DNA of 56,019 nucleotides from Thermoleophilia bacterium (GCA_020848615.1 JADLHW010000074.1:1-56019), one strand, 5' to 3'; shown: positions 41,695 through 50,405, counted from the stretch's first letter. Made by a program: numbers and translations. Notes: generated by a model from the sequence alone, not told the origin.

Positions 41695-44223
41695 TCACCG
41701 CAGGGCGAATACCGCCGATTCCGATGACACCTGCCTGCCCTCGGCCGTCCTCGCCTCGACCCGCAGCCGGTAGCGGCCCTGCGGCACCGTGCCGCCGGTG
41801 GGGAGCCGCCGGGACAGCACGAACTGGTAGGTGCCCGCCGGCCAGTCCTGGCTGCCGCCCAGGCCGGCGGCCACCAGGGGCTCGGACCCGTCCACGGGGA
41901 CGAACTCCAGGCGCACATCGCGGAGCGGGGAGCTGAGGATGCGGTCGCCGTCGCGCGCGAGGCGGCCGATGCGCACGGCGACCTGCGCGACGCCGTCGCC
42001 CAGGGTCACGTGGGGCACGCCGAGCTCCTGGGTCTGCACGCGCCGCGGCGGGAACGTCGCGGCGGGCGACACCGACACCACCCGGCTCGTCGCGTCCTCC
42101 ACCACCGCCACCCGGCCGCTCCACCCACGCCGGCGCACCGGCAGCGTGACCGTCACCGACGCGCGTCCGCCGGCGGGCACGACGACCCTCGGTCCCAGCG
42201 TGACCGGACGCCCCGCGGCGGACAGCACCACCAGGCGGTATGTGCCGCCCGTGCCGGCCAGGTCGGTGACCACGGCGTCGACGCGCGGGGTGCCGGGCCG
42301 CGAGGCGGCGGTGAGGATGGGCGGCCGCAGGACCGCCGCCGGGGTCCCGGGCGTGGTGAGCCGCCCCGCCCCCTGCGCCACCATCCGGACGTCGGGCAGC
42401 GGGTCGCCGGACGCAACCAGCAGGGCGCGGACCTCCTCGGGGGTCAGTTCCGGCCGGTCGATGCGCGTGCGCAGCGCCAGGGCGGCCGCCGGCGCCGCCG
42501 CGGCGGACGTGCCGGTCATCGTCGCGCTGCGCGGCTCGCCCCCGGGGCCGGGCGGCCAGGCGGTGGGCACCTCCACGGCGGGGGCCACGAGCTCCGGCTT
42601 GACGCGGCCGTCGGCGGTGGGGCCCGTGGACGAGAACGAGGCGACGGTGGCGGGCGCGGCCTCCCGCGGCAGCACGGCGATGCCGCCGGTCGTGACGGCC
42701 TGCCCCGCCACGAGATCGGACAGGGCCTGTCCCTGGTCGCGGCCGGCGCCGAGGACGGGGATCACCGGGCCCCCGTCGGAGGCGCCGCTGGGGAACACCC
42801 CCACGCCGGCCCGGTCCCACACCAGCACGGCCGCGGCGCCGGCGGCCGCGGCGGCCTGCGCCGTCTCCTGGCACGTGCCGCCGCCGCGGCTCACGATGAC
42901 CAGGGCCCCGCGCACATCGACGCCGGAGGCGGCCGCCGCGGCGTACTCGGCGGCGTCGGTGCCGGGACCGGGGCCGCCCTGCCCGGGCAGGCTCACCACG
43001 CGCACCGGGCCGGACACCGGGTCGGGCCCCAGGAGCGGCAGGGGTGCGAGGTCGGCGCCCGCCGGGCCCACGTCGACGTGCAGGCGGGCCTGCCGCGGGG
43101 CGTCGGCGCCCGCCAGGCCGCCGACGGTGAGCACGCGGCTCCCGGCGGCGGGTTGGCCGACGCTGCCGAGGCGCGCGTAGGTCGGTCCGTCGTTGCCCGC
43201 CGGGGCGACGACCAGGGCGCCGGCACGCGTGGCGCCGTCGCTCGCGAGCGCGACGGGGTCCTCCCCGCCGCCGGCGAAGCCCCCGGCCAGGCCGATGAGC
43301 AGCACGTCGGCGCGGTCGGCGGGATCGCCGTCGCCGTCAGGGTCCACGGCCCGCTCGATCGCCGAGACCACGCGGTCGGTGCGCGCCAGGGGCAGCTCCT
43401 GCCCGCCGACCCGCTCGGCGGACACCACGCGGTACGCCAGGAGCCGCGGCACGCGCTGGGGCGGCAGGCCCGCGAGCGCCGGGGAGCGCAGCACCAGGCC
43501 GGCCATCTGCGTGCCGTGCGCCTCCCAGTTGGCGGCGCCGTCGCCGACGGTGGGATCGGCGTCGCCGTCCACCAGGTCGGCCCCGCCGATGACGGGGTAC
43601 GTCGGGCCGATCCCGCCGCCCAGCTGGGGGGTGCGGGGGTCGAGGGCGGTGTCGATGAGGGCGATGTGCGCGGGGCGCACCCCGCCGGGCAGGTCCTCCG
43701 CGTCCTCGCCGGCCGATGGGCCCGCCGGGCCGGTGCCGCGGGCGGCGGGCGCCAGGTAGCCGGCGGGCGCGACGCCGCGCACGCCGGGCAGCGCGGCGAC
43801 GGCGTCGGCGCGTCCGGCGGGGACCTCCACGGCCATGCCGGCCACGGTGACCCGCCACCGCGCGGTGACCACCCCGCCCAGGGCGGCGATCGCCGGCTCC
43901 AGCTCCGCCTGGCGGCGGCTGATGTCGGCGGCGGCCGCGGCCCGCTGGGCGGGCGTCCGCCACGCGGCCCCCGGGCCATCGAGCAGCACCACCAGGTGCT
44001 CGGTGTCACCGGGGTCCGGGAGCCGGGGCGAGCGGACCGCGCCGATGGAGTCCGCCCATGCCGCCGCGGCCGCCAGGCCCTCCACGCGCGCGGCGTCGCC
44101 GGGACGCTCCTCCGGCACGGGGCCCGTGGGGGTCGTGCCGTCCCCCTGCCCCACCGCGGCCACCGCGACGGCCAGGGCGGCCACGCCGCCGGCGGCGCCG
44201 AGCGCGACGCGGCGGCGCCTCAT
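41695..44223 (-). CDS. Secreted S8 (subtilisin-type) serine protease
   Basis: An 842-residue exported protease. In order: a signal peptide (about 1-24); an N-terminal inhibitor-like propeptide (about 74-155); the catalytic domain with Asp191 (ALIDTALD), His236 (WEAHGTQMAG), Asn344 (APAGNDGP) and Ser573 (MTGTSAAAAP); an inserted PA domain near 425-515 (ALVIVSRGGGTC); and C-terminal beta-sandwich domains (about 640-842). The serine loop reads GTSAAAAP instead of the common GTSMAAP. Its ATG overlaps the stop of tsaD (ATGA), an odd partner for a secreted enzyme. The gene is the last of that operon, 89 bases before rex. Confidence 0.93.
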   Translation of the reverse strand: MRRRRVALGAAGGVAALAVAVAAVGQGDGTTPTGPVPEERPGDAARVEGLAAAAAWADSIGAVRSPRLPDPGDTEHLVVLLDGPGAAWRTPAQRAAAAADISRRQAELEPAIAALGGVVTARWRVTVAGMAVEVPAGRADAVAALPGVRGVAPAGYLAPAARGTGPAGPSAGEDAEDLPGGVRPAHIALIDTALDPRTPQLGGGIGPTYPVIGGADLVDGDADPTVGDGAANWEAHGTQMAGLVLRSPALAGLPPQRVPRLLAYRVVSAERVGGQELPLARTDRVVSAIERAVDPDGDGDPADRADVLLIGLAGGFAGGGEDPVALASDGATRAGALVVAPAGNDGPTYARLGSVGQPAAGSRVLTVGGLAGADAPRQARLHVDVGPAGADLAPLPLLGPDPVSGPVRVVSLPGQGGPGPGTDAAEYAAAAASGVDVRGALVIVSRGGGTCQETAQAAAAAGAAAVLVWDRAGVGVFPSGASDGGPVIPVLGAGRDQGQALSDLVAGQAVTTGGIAVLPREAAPATVASFSSTGPTADGRVKPELVAPAVEVPTAWPPGPGGEPRSATMTGTSAAAAPAAALALRTRIDRPELTPEEVRALLVASGDPLPDVRMVAQGAGRLTTPGTPAAVLRPPILTAASRPGTPRVDAVVTDLAGTGGTYRLVVLSAAGRPVTLGPRVVVPAGGRASVTVTLPVRRRGWSGRVAVVEDATSRVVSVSPAATFPPRRVQTQELGVPHVTLGDGVAQVAVRIGRLARDGDRILSSPLRDVRLEFVPVDGSEPLVAAGLGGSQDWPAGTYQFVLSRRLPTGGTVPQGRYRLRVEARTAEGRQVSSESAVFALR

Positions 44224-45239
44224 GCGGCGATGCCGCCGGGCGGCGCGGTGGGCATGGCGTCGGTGGCCAGGTCCTCCGGCCACGGGATGACGGGGGCGAA
44301 GTGGGCGGCGGCGGCGATCATCGCGGCGTTGTCGGTGCACAGCGCCCGGTCGGGCACCGCGACCCGCAGGCCGCGCCGTGCGGCGAGGTCCTCCACCAGT
44401 TCCCGCAGGCGGCCGTTCGCGGCGACGCCGCCGCCCAGGGCGACGGCCGGCACCCGGTGCTCGAGCGCCGCGTCCACGAGACGTTCCGCCAGGGGCCGCA
44501 CCACGGCCTCCTGGTAGGAGGCGGCCAGGTCGGCGCGCTCGGCGTCGCCGATGTCGTCGCGGCCCCGCACGCGGTACAGCAGGGAGGTCTTCACGCCCGC
44601 GAAGCTGAAGTCCCGGGCCTTCCGGCCGCCGAGCGCCACGGGGAAGTCGTGGGCGGTGCGGTCCCCGCCGGCGGCCAGGCGCTCCAGGGCGGGGCCGCCG
44701 GGGTATCCCAGGCCCAGCAGGCGGGCGCCCTTGTCGAGGGCCTCGCCCGCGGCGTCGTCGATGGTCTGCCCCAGGGTGCGCGGCGCGGACCAGTCCTCCA
44801 CCAGGTCCAGGCGCGTGTGCCCGCCGGAGGCGATGAGGCTCACGAACGGGGGGTCCAGGGCGACGGGCTCCAGCCAGGCGGCGCAAACATGGCCCGCGAG
44901 GTGGTCGACGCACACCAGGGGCTTGGCCGTGGCGTACGCAAGCGCCTTGGCGGTGGCGACCCCCACCAGCAGCGCCCCGATGAGCCCGGGGCGCTGCGTC
45001 ACGGCGATGCAGCGCACGTCGTCCAGGGTGAGGCCGGCGTCGTCCAGGGCCCGGTCGACCACGGCGTTCACGGTGCCGAGGTGATGGCGGGCGGCGACCT
45101 CCGGCACCACGCCGCCGTACGGCGCGTGCAGCTCGGCCTGTGAGGCCACCACCGACGAGCGCACGGACCGGCCCTCGACCACCGCGGCCGCGGTCTCGTC
45201 GCAGGAGGTCTCGATGGCGAGGACCGGGCCGTCGATCAT
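44220..45239 (-). CDS. tsaD: tRNA t6A transferase TsaD
   Basis: A 339-residue cytoplasmic enzyme of the Kae1/TsaD family that transfers the threonylcarbamoyl group onto A37 of ANN-decoding tRNAs. The iron/zinc site is HLAGH (His113, His117). Other landmarks are LAIETSCDETAAA, TQRPGLIGALLVG, SGGHTRLDL, the GEALDKGARLLGLGYPGGP loop and ALGGGVAANGRLR. It works with TsaB and TsaE, encoded upstream. Start and stop both overlap neighbours by 4 bases. Confidence 0.97.
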   Translation of the reverse strand: MIDGPVLAIETSCDETAAAVVEGRSVRSSVVASQAELHAPYGGVVPEVAARHHLGTVNAVVDRALDDAGLTLDDVRCIAVTQRPGLIGALLVGVATAKALAYATAKPLVCVDHLAGHVCAAWLEPVALDPPFVSLIASGGHTRLDLVEDWSAPRTLGQTIDDAAGEALDKGARLLGLGYPGGPALERLAAGGDRTAHDFPVALGGRKARDFSFAGVKTSLLYRVRGRDDIGDAERADLAASYQEAVVRPLAERLVDAALEHRVPAVALGGGVAANGRLRELVEDLAARRGLRVAVPDRALCTDNAAMIAAAAHFAPVIPWPEDLATDAMPTAPPGGIAA

Positions 45240-45757
45240 CCGGAGATCCCGTGCATGTCGTCCGGCGCGCCGGACCGCCACATGATGACGGCGTCCTCGC
45301 CGTTGTCGGAGTAGTAGCCCGGCCGGATCCCGTGCTCGGCGAACCCCAGATCCTTGTACAGCCGGATCGCGCCGCCGTTCGAGACCCGCACCTCCAGCGT
45401 GTAGCCGAGGTGCGGCTTGCTCGCGGCCCGGTCGAACAGGTCCTCCAGCATGCGGCGGGCGATGCCGCGGCGGCGGCGGTCGGGGCGGGTCGCGACGTTC
45501 AGGATGTGCCAGACGTCGGCGTACCGGGAGGCGAGGACGTACCCCACGATCTCGGCGGCGCCCTCCACCGTGACCAGGTCGATGGTGCCGGGCCGGCCCA
45601 GCTCGGACAGGAGCATGTGCCGGGGCCACGGGGTCGCCGAGATGACCTGCTCGATGCCGAGCACCTGCTGCACGTCGCGGGCCCGCATGAGCCGCACCTT
45701 CGCCGGCGGCTGCTCGGTGACCGCCTCGCCCACGGCCCGGGTCTTCCGCCGTGTCAT
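45236..45757 (-). CDS. rimI: RimI-type ribosomal-protein alanine acetyltransferase
   Basis: A 173-residue GNAT enzyme that acetylates the N-terminal Ala of ribosomal protein S18 in other bacteria. The acetyl-CoA loop is RPDRRRRGIARRML, with the typical RimI strand LEVRVSNGGAIRLYKDLGF before it and YYSDNGEDAVIM at the end. About 17 extra residues precede the domain. It sits between tsaB and tsaD, a classic location, with 4-base overlaps on both sides. Confidence 0.93.
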   Translation of the reverse strand: MTRRKTRAVGEAVTEQPPAKVRLMRARDVQQVLGIEQVISATPWPRHMLLSELGRPGTIDLVTVEGAAEIVGYVLASRYADVWHILNVATRPDRRRRGIARRMLEDLFDRAASKPHLGYTLEVRVSNGGAIRLYKDLGFAEHGIRPGYYSDNGEDAVIMWRSGAPDDMHGISG

Positions 45758-46446
45758 CGGCCCGCCGTCCCGACGGCGCGCAGGCGGTTCACCTCGGCGT
45801 CCGGCAGCCTGGCGTACACCGGTGCCGCCGGCAGGCCGGTGCCCGCCGCGACCCGCCGCACCAGCGCCCCCGCCGGCAGGCGGTGCCCCGGTGACCGCTC
45901 CGGCAGGGCGCGGACGCCCGCCGGGAGGTCCTCCAGCAATGCCGCGCCGGTGCCGGCGACCGCGACGTCGCCGCCCAGCGCCGCCAGGTGCCCGGGCATC
46001 TGGGCGACGGGCACCGCCGCGGGCGGCAGGATCTCGGTGAGGCCGCCGTCAGGGGTGACCCGGTAGGCGGCGGTGAAGACCTCCCGCCGGCGGGCGTCGG
46101 TGACGGGCACGACGACCTGGGCGCCGGATGCGTCCGCGATGCCCTGGGCGAGGGCCTCCAGCGACGACGCACCCACCACCTCGGCGTCCAGCGCCTGACC
46201 CAGCGCGAGGGCCGTGGCCAGGCCGATCCGTAGGCCCGTGAAGCCGCCCGGGCCGACGCCCACCACGATCCGCGTGAGGTCCCGCACGTCCACGCCGGCG
46301 GCGGCCATCAGGTGGTGGGCGGCCTCGAGCACGCGGCGGCCCGCCTCGGGGGCGGGGGCCAGCCACAGCTCGGCGAGCACCCGGTCGTCACGGGCGAGGG
46401 CCAGGCTCGGGCTCGTCGTCGATGTGTCGAGCGCGAAGGTCGTCAA
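45754..46446 (-). CDS. tsaB: t6A complex scaffold protein TsaB
   Basis: A 230-residue ASKHA-fold protein, a paralog of TsaD that stabilises it in the t6A complex. It begins with FALDTSTTSPSLALARD and has VGVGPGGFTGLRIGLATALAL, the two best marks, then VPVTDARRREVF. The metal-binding histidines of TsaD are absent, as expected. The likely start is TTG 46446, inside tsaE: the two genes overlap by 59 bases, more than elsewhere in this operon. No later start codon would keep the first strand. Confidence 0.92.
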   Translation of the reverse strand: MTTFALDTSTTSPSLALARDDRVLAELWLAPAPEAGRRVLEAAHHLMAAAGVDVRDLTRIVVGVGPGGFTGLRIGLATALALGQALDAEVVGASSLEALAQGIADASGAQVVVPVTDARRREVFTAAYRVTPDGGLTEILPPAAVPVAQMPGHLAALGGDVAVAGTGAALLEDLPAGVRALPERSPGHRLPAGALVRRVAAGTGLPAAPVYARLPDAEVNRLRAVGTAGR

Positions 46447-46900
46447 GGATCCGGCCCAGTTCGGCGGCACGGCGCGGATCGCCGCAGGTGAAACGTACCA
46501 ACCGCCCATGACCCCCCAGATGTTCGAGGTCCACGGTGACGGCGGCCTCCGGGAGGCCCGCGGCGAGGGCCTCCGGCCACTCGATGAACGTGACGGCGTC
46601 GGCCGCCCCGTCCAGCAGCAGGCCCAGCTCCTCGTCGTCGGCCCCCGACAGCCGGTACGCGTCGATGTGGAGCAGCTCCAGGCGCCCGGCGTAGCGCTGG
46701 GCGAGCGTGAAGGTGGGGCTGGTGACGGGCCCGCCGACGCCCAGGGCCCGGGCCACGGCCCGCACCAGGGTGGTCTTGCCGGCGCCCACCTCACCGCGCA
46801 GCAGCACCACGTCGCCGGGCGCGACCCACCCCGCGAGCGCCTCGCCGATCGCCCCGGTGGCCTCCGGTGACCCGGAGACCAGCTCGCCCACGGCCTCCAC
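46388..46900 (-). CDS. tsaE: t6A synthesis ATPase TsaE
   Basis: A 170-residue P-loop ATPase needed for tRNA t6A formation. Walker A is GEVGAGKTT (36-44); SPTFTLAQRY, LLHIDAYRL and VTFIEWPEAL follow in the expected order. The C-terminal 25 residues are a polar tail. GTG 46900 starts 4 bases after the uracil-DNA glycosylase stop. Another GTG 9 bases downstream is possible. Confidence 0.93.
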   Translation of the reverse strand: MEAVGELVSGSPEATGAIGEALAGWVAPGDVVLLRGEVGAGKTTLVRAVARALGVGGPVTSPTFTLAQRYAGRLELLHIDAYRLSGADDEELGLLLDGAADAVTFIEWPEALAAGLPEAAVTVDLEHLGGHGRLVRFTCGDPRRAAELGRILDDLRARHIDDEPEPGPRP

Positions 46901-46904
46901 GGCG

Positions 46905-47618
46905 TCAGAACAGGCCGAGCTGCTCGGCGGGGTCGGCGTCCCGCGCCGCCGGTGGGGGTGCGGCCGGCATCGCCGCGGGCTCCGGGACCACGGGCGTGGG
47001 CGCCGCGCCCGCCACCTCGCCGGCCCGCGCGACGAGCGCCGGGATGCGGGCGAAGTCCTCCTCCAGGGTGGCGAGCATCGCCCGGGTGTAGAGGGCCGCC
47101 GCCGGGTGGAACAACGGGTACAGCAGCGTCGGCTGCCCGCCGATCTCCAGGGGCAGCTCGCAGCCGTGGACCTTGGAGATCCCGTCCGGCCGGCCGGACA
47201 GCAGCTTGGTCGCGAAGTTGCCCAGGGTGCAGATGAGCGCGGGGCGGATGATCCCGACCTGCCGGAACAGGTGCTCCTCACAGGCCCGGATCTCGGCGGG
47301 CTGCGGGTCGCGGTTCCCCGGCGGCCGGCACTTGAGGACGTTCGCGACGAACACGTCGTCGCGGCGCAATCCGATGCCCTCCAGCAGACCGTCCAGCAGC
47401 TTGCCGGCCTGGCCCACGAACGGCACGCCCGTGCGGTCCTCGTGGTAGCCGGGGGCCTCGCCCACGAACATGATCCGCGCCTCCGGGCTGCCGCTGCCGG
47501 CGACCACCTGGGTGCGCCCCTCGCTCAGCGGGCAGCGCACGCATCCGAGGACGTGGTCGCGGTGGTAGGCCTCCAGCTCGGCCACGCGGGCCGACGATGC
47601 GTCCGGCGCGCCGTCCAT
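46905..47618 (-). CDS. Family 4 uracil-DNA glycosylase (4Fe-4S)
   Basis: A 237-residue repair enzyme that removes uracil from DNA. The active-site motif is GEAPGYHEDRTGVPFVGQAG and the second motif is LFHPAA. Four cysteines for a 4Fe-4S cluster are visible: Cys26 and Cys29 (CVRC) and the pair in KCRPPGNRDPQPAEIRAC. A Pro/Ala-rich tail ends AEQLGLF. That QLGLF end resembles a beta-clamp-binding peptide (QLxLF), which would tie it to replication forks. The ATG is probably leaderless. It is the first gene of the t6A operon. Confidence 0.93.
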   Translation of the reverse strand: MDGAPDASSARVAELEAYHRDHVLGCVRCPLSEGRTQVVAGSGSPEARIMFVGEAPGYHEDRTGVPFVGQAGKLLDGLLEGIGLRRDDVFVANVLKCRPPGNRDPQPAEIRACEEHLFRQVGIIRPALICTLGNFATKLLSGRPDGISKVHGCELPLEIGGQPTLLYPLFHPAAALYTRAMLATLEEDFARIPALVARAGEVAGAAPTPVVPEPAAMPAAPPPAARDADPAEQLGLF

Positions 47619-47624
47619 GCGGGG

Positions 47625-47630
47625 AAACTA
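47625..47630 (-). promoter_or_regulatory. -10 box of a probably leaderless operon
   Basis: On the minus strand TAGTTT ends 6 bases before the ATG at 47618. It would drive the glycosylase-tsaE-tsaB-rimI-tsaD-protease operon. Confidence 0.6.
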
Positions 47631-47677
47631 CCCCGGGGAACGGACGGCGATGATTCGGTGAAGTCCTCGCGGACCCC

Positions 47678-47707
47678 TTGTTGAGTGGTTCGCGGCGGGC
47701 GTACACT
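47678..47707 (+). promoter_or_regulatory. Promoter of the pantothenate operon
   Basis: TTGTTG (47678-47683) and TACACT (47702-47707) are separated by 18 bases, the best -35/-10 pair in the gap. Transcription would start near 47714, leaving a leader of about 130 bases. Confidence 0.6.
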
Positions 47708-47713
47708 GGCGCC

Positions 47714-47846
47714 GCCTTCACGGCCAGCCCGGCATCCGCCCTTCAGACGCGGAGTTGGAGCCCCGGTCCGGGGAGGTGGACGGTCCGCCGTCCCCATCAC
47801 GCAGCGATGTTCCGCCGAACGCCGCACCAGCGGCGGCAGGTGGGTC
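47714..47846 (+). other. Structured leader of panC
   Basis: The untranslated leader holds CCCCGG-T-CCGGGG (47761-47773) and GGACGG-TCCG-CCGTCC (47778-47793) back to back, with further GC-rich pairing near 47815-47840. It does not look like a known riboswitch class to me. It could be a pantothenate or CoA control element, or only leader structure. Confidence 0.4.
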
Positions 47847-48752
47847 ATGCACGCACCGACCACCGACCACACACCTCACTCCGTCCTCGCCCCGGGCCAG
47901 CCCGCGGTCGTGCGCACCGTCACCGGGATCCGGGACGCGGGCACCGCCATCCGCGCGCAGGGCCGCGGCGTCGCGTTCGTCCCCACCATGGGGGCGCTCC
48001 ACGAGGGGCACCTCGCCCTGGTGCGGGAGGCCGCGAGGGACGGCAGCGGCGTGATCGTGAGCGTCTTCGTGAACCCCACGCAGTTCGGGCCGAACGAGGA
48101 CTTCTCCCGCTACCCGCGCCAGGAGGCGCGGGATGCGGCGCTCGCGGGGTCCGCGGGCGCCGGGTGGATCTTCGCCCCGGGGCTGGAGGAGGTGTACCCG
48201 GAGGGGTTCGCCACCACGGTCACCGTCGGCGGGCCGTCGGACGGCCTGGAGGGCGCGATCCGCCCCGGGCACTTCGACGGCGTGGCGACGGTCGTCGCGA
48301 AGCTCCTGCTCATGGTCCGGCCCGACCGGGTCCTGTTCGGGCAGAAGGACGCCCAGCAGGTCGCGGTGGTGCGCCGCATGATGCGCGACCTGCACCTGGA
48401 CGACATCGGCATGGAGGTCGTCCCCACGGTGCGCGAGGCCGATGGACTGGCCATGAGCAGCCGCAACGCGTACCTCGGTCCGGAGGACCGGGCCGCGGCG
48501 CTGGCCCTGTCGCGCGGCCTGGCGGCCGCGCGGGCCGCCGCCGAGGCGGGGGAACGCGACGGGCGCCGCATCGAGGCGGCGGCGATGGCGGTCATGGAGG
48601 ACACGCCCGGCGTGGCGCCGGATTACGCCGCGCTGGTCGACCCGGACACGTTCCGTCCGATCACGACCCTGGATGGCCCCGCCACGCTGTGTGTGGCGGC
48701 CAAGGTGGGCCCGGCCCGCCTGATCGACAACACCCCGATCCGACCCAACTGA
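47847..48752 (+). CDS. panC: Pantoate-beta-alanine ligase PanC
   Basis: A 301-residue enzyme that joins pantoate and beta-alanine with ATP to give pantothenate. It has the nucleotide-binding motif [40 protein letters not shown], the pyrophosphate loop FGQKDAQQ and SSRNAYLGP. An extra 20-25 residues precede the family's usual start. ATG 47847 follows AGGTGGG, a partial ribosome binding site. It starts a complete panC-panD-panB operon: all three enzymes unique to bacterial pantothenate synthesis except ketopantoate reductase. Confidence 0.95.
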   Translation: MHAPTTDHTPHSVLAPGQPAVVRTVTGIRDAGTAIRAQGRGVAFVPTMGALHEGHLALVREAARDGSGVIVSVFVNPTQFGPNEDFSRYPRQEARDAALAGSAGAGWIFAPGLEEVYPEGFATTVTVGGPSDGLEGAIRPGHFDGVATVVAKLLLMVRPDRVLFGQKDAQQVAVVRRMMRDLHLDDIGMEVVPTVREADGLAMSSRNAYLGPEDRAAALALSRGLAAARAAAEAGERDGRRIEAAAMAVMEDTPGVAPDYAALVDPDTFRPITTLDGPATLCVAAKVGPARLIDNTPIRPN

Positions 48753-48766
48753 CCCGGAGGGCCCAC

Positions 48767-49162
48767 GTGGCGCCGATCTCCCGCACGATGATGAAGAGCA
48801 AGATCCATCGGGCGACCGTCACCGACGCGAACCTCAACTACGTCGGCAGCATCACGATCGACACGGACCTCCTCGAGGCGGCTGACATCCAGCCGTACGA
48901 GCACGTGCATGTGGTGAACATCAACAACGGCGCGCGGCTCGAGACCTACGCCATCGAAGGTCCCCGCGGCAGCGGGGCGATCTGTCTGAACGGCGCCGCG
49001 GCCCGGCTGGCCCAGCCCGGCGACCTGGTCATCGTCATCACCTACGCCCAGTACGCCGAGGAGGACTGCCGGGGCTTCGAGCCCCTCGTGGTCCACGTCG
49101 ACGAGAACAACACCCAGATGTCCGCGCTGGAGGCCGTGCCGGCCTCCTGGCAGGAGGGCTGA
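48767..49162 (+). CDS. panD: Aspartate 1-decarboxylase PanD
   Basis: A 131-residue pyruvoyl enzyme that makes beta-alanine from aspartate. It cleaves itself between Gly27 and Ser28 in [32 protein letters not shown] and [15 protein letters not shown] match the family. The GTG start has CGGAGG 6 bases upstream. It lies 14 bases after panC and 3 before panB. Confidence 0.96.
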   Translation: MAPISRTMMKSKIHRATVTDANLNYVGSITIDTDLLEAADIQPYEHVHVVNINNGARLETYAIEGPRGSGAICLNGAAARLAQPGDLVIVITYAQYAEEDCRGFEPLVVHVDENNTQMSALEAVPASWQEG

Positions 49163-49165
49163 CGC

Positions 49166-49957
49166 ATGTACGGGGTCCAGAACCCCCTCACCCCCGAGCG
49201 CACCGGTCTCACCCCGGAGCAGCTCCACTCCGCCAAGGGGCGCCGCCGCCTGGCGATGCTCACCGCCTACGACTACCCCACCGCCCTCGCCCTGGACGGC
49301 TGCGGCCTCGACCTCATCCTGGTCGGCGACAGCCTCGGGGAGGTCGAGCTGGGGTTCGCCACCACCCGTGAGGTGAGCCTGGCGATGATGTGCCACCACG
49401 TCCTGGCCGTCCGCAACGGCGTGACCCGCACCCACGTGGTGGGCGACATGCCCGCCGACACGTACCGCACCCCCGCCGAGGCGATCGAGAGCGCCCGCGC
49501 GATCGTCGCCGCCGGCGCGGACTCGGTGAAGCTGGAGGGCGCCCTCATCCCCGAGGTGGAGGCGATCATCGCCGCCGGCATCCCCGTGATGGGCCACGTC
49601 GGGCTCCTCCCCCAAACCCACACCGAGCGCCGCCGCCGCGGCAAGACCCAGGACGAGGCCGATCAGATCCTCGCCGACGCCCGCGCCCTCGACGCCGCCG
49701 GCTGCTACGCCATCGTCATCGAGGCCGTCGACCCGGACGTCGCCGCCCGCGTCACCGCCGCGGTCGCCGCCCCCACCATCGGCATCGCCGCCGGCATCGG
49801 CACCGACGGCCAGGTCCTGGTGTCCACCGACCTCATCGGCCAGCTCCCCGAGCCCCCCCGGTTCGTCACCCCCAAGGCCAACGTCTTCCAGACCGTCATC
49901 GACGCGGGCCGCGCCTTCGCCCGCGAGGTCCGCGCCCCCGCCGAGGTCGCGGCCTGA
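49166..49957 (+). CDS. panB: Ketopantoate hydroxymethyltransferase PanB
   Basis: A 263-residue TIM-barrel enzyme that adds a hydroxymethyl group from methylene-THF to ketoisovalerate. Visible are MLTAYDYPTALAL, the metal-binding LVGDSLGEVELGFATT, VGDMPADTY, VKLEGA, GIPVMGHVGLLPQ and IGIAAGIGTDGQ. The last 350 bases use C-ending codons almost without exception. It ends the pan operon, followed at once by a strong hairpin. The ATG follows the panD stop by 3 bases. Confidence 0.96.
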   Translation: MYGVQNPLTPERTGLTPEQLHSAKGRRRLAMLTAYDYPTALALDGCGLDLILVGDSLGEVELGFATTREVSLAMMCHHVLAVRNGVTRTHVVGDMPADTYRTPAEAIESARAIVAAGADSVKLEGALIPEVEAIIAAGIPVMGHVGLLPQTHTERRRRGKTQDEADQILADARALDAAGCYAIVIEAVDPDVAARVTAAVAAPTIGIAAGIGTDGQVLVSTDLIGQLPEPPRFVTPKANVFQTVIDAGRAFAREVRAPAEVAA

Positions 49958-49968
49958 CCCACCCCGGA

Positions 49969-50004
49969 CCGTCTCGGCGGCCCCGCCCCGGGCCGCCGAG
50001 ACGG
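49969..50004 (+). terminator. Terminator hairpin of the pan operon
   Basis: CCGTCTCGGCGGCCC (49969-49983) pairs perfectly with GGGCCGCCGAGACGG (49990-50004) around a 6-base loop. The 15-base-pair stem begins 11 bases past panB. There is no U-tract. Confidence 0.75.
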
Positions 50005-50405
50005 GGAACGCTCACGAGCGCCGCGGCGGTCCGCTGGGGCCGTCGGCCGGTCACCGGGGAGAATCGGCCGAAAGGGTGCCAACCCACGCCCGGGATGCGC
50101 GCGACCACCCAGGACCGGGCCGAGCCGGCGATGCCCCCGCGGACACGCGAAAGCGGCCCTTTCCGACCACTCGTGCCACGAGCCGTGAGGTCCCCCCAGG
50201 GGCCTCCCCCGCCCTGGCCGCGCCCAAGGAGCTCAGCCGCCGGCGGGTGGCCGGGAGTGTGCAATTGCACACGCGGGCGTTCAATTGCACATTCACCGCA
50301 CGCCCCGGCATCCGCATGTCCATGCGGTTCTCCACCGAGTGGTCATTCCCGTTTCCCCCGGTGGGCCCTGCGGGCCCGGTCCCCGTCCACCCGGGGCGGG
50401 GGCCC
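50005..50405. other. Intergenic region with palindromes, no gene seen
   Basis: No coding frame here has plausible composition or a start with a ribosome binding site. Besides the 16-base palindrome at 50257, there are CCGCATG-TC-CATGCGG (50312-50327) and GGGCCC-TGC-GGGCCC (near 50365). The A+T content around 50255-50345 is higher than the surroundings. The stretch may hold a small RNA, an operator for an unknown regulator, or remnants. Confidence 0.5.
50257..50272. promoter_or_regulatory. 16-base perfect palindrome, possible operator
   Basis: GTGTGCAATTGCACAC is perfectly symmetric. A related CAATTGCACA core recurs with its centre 20 bases away (50284), about two helical turns, so two dimers could bind on one face. 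No gene starts immediately beside it. The cognate regulator is unknown. Confidence 0.5.
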
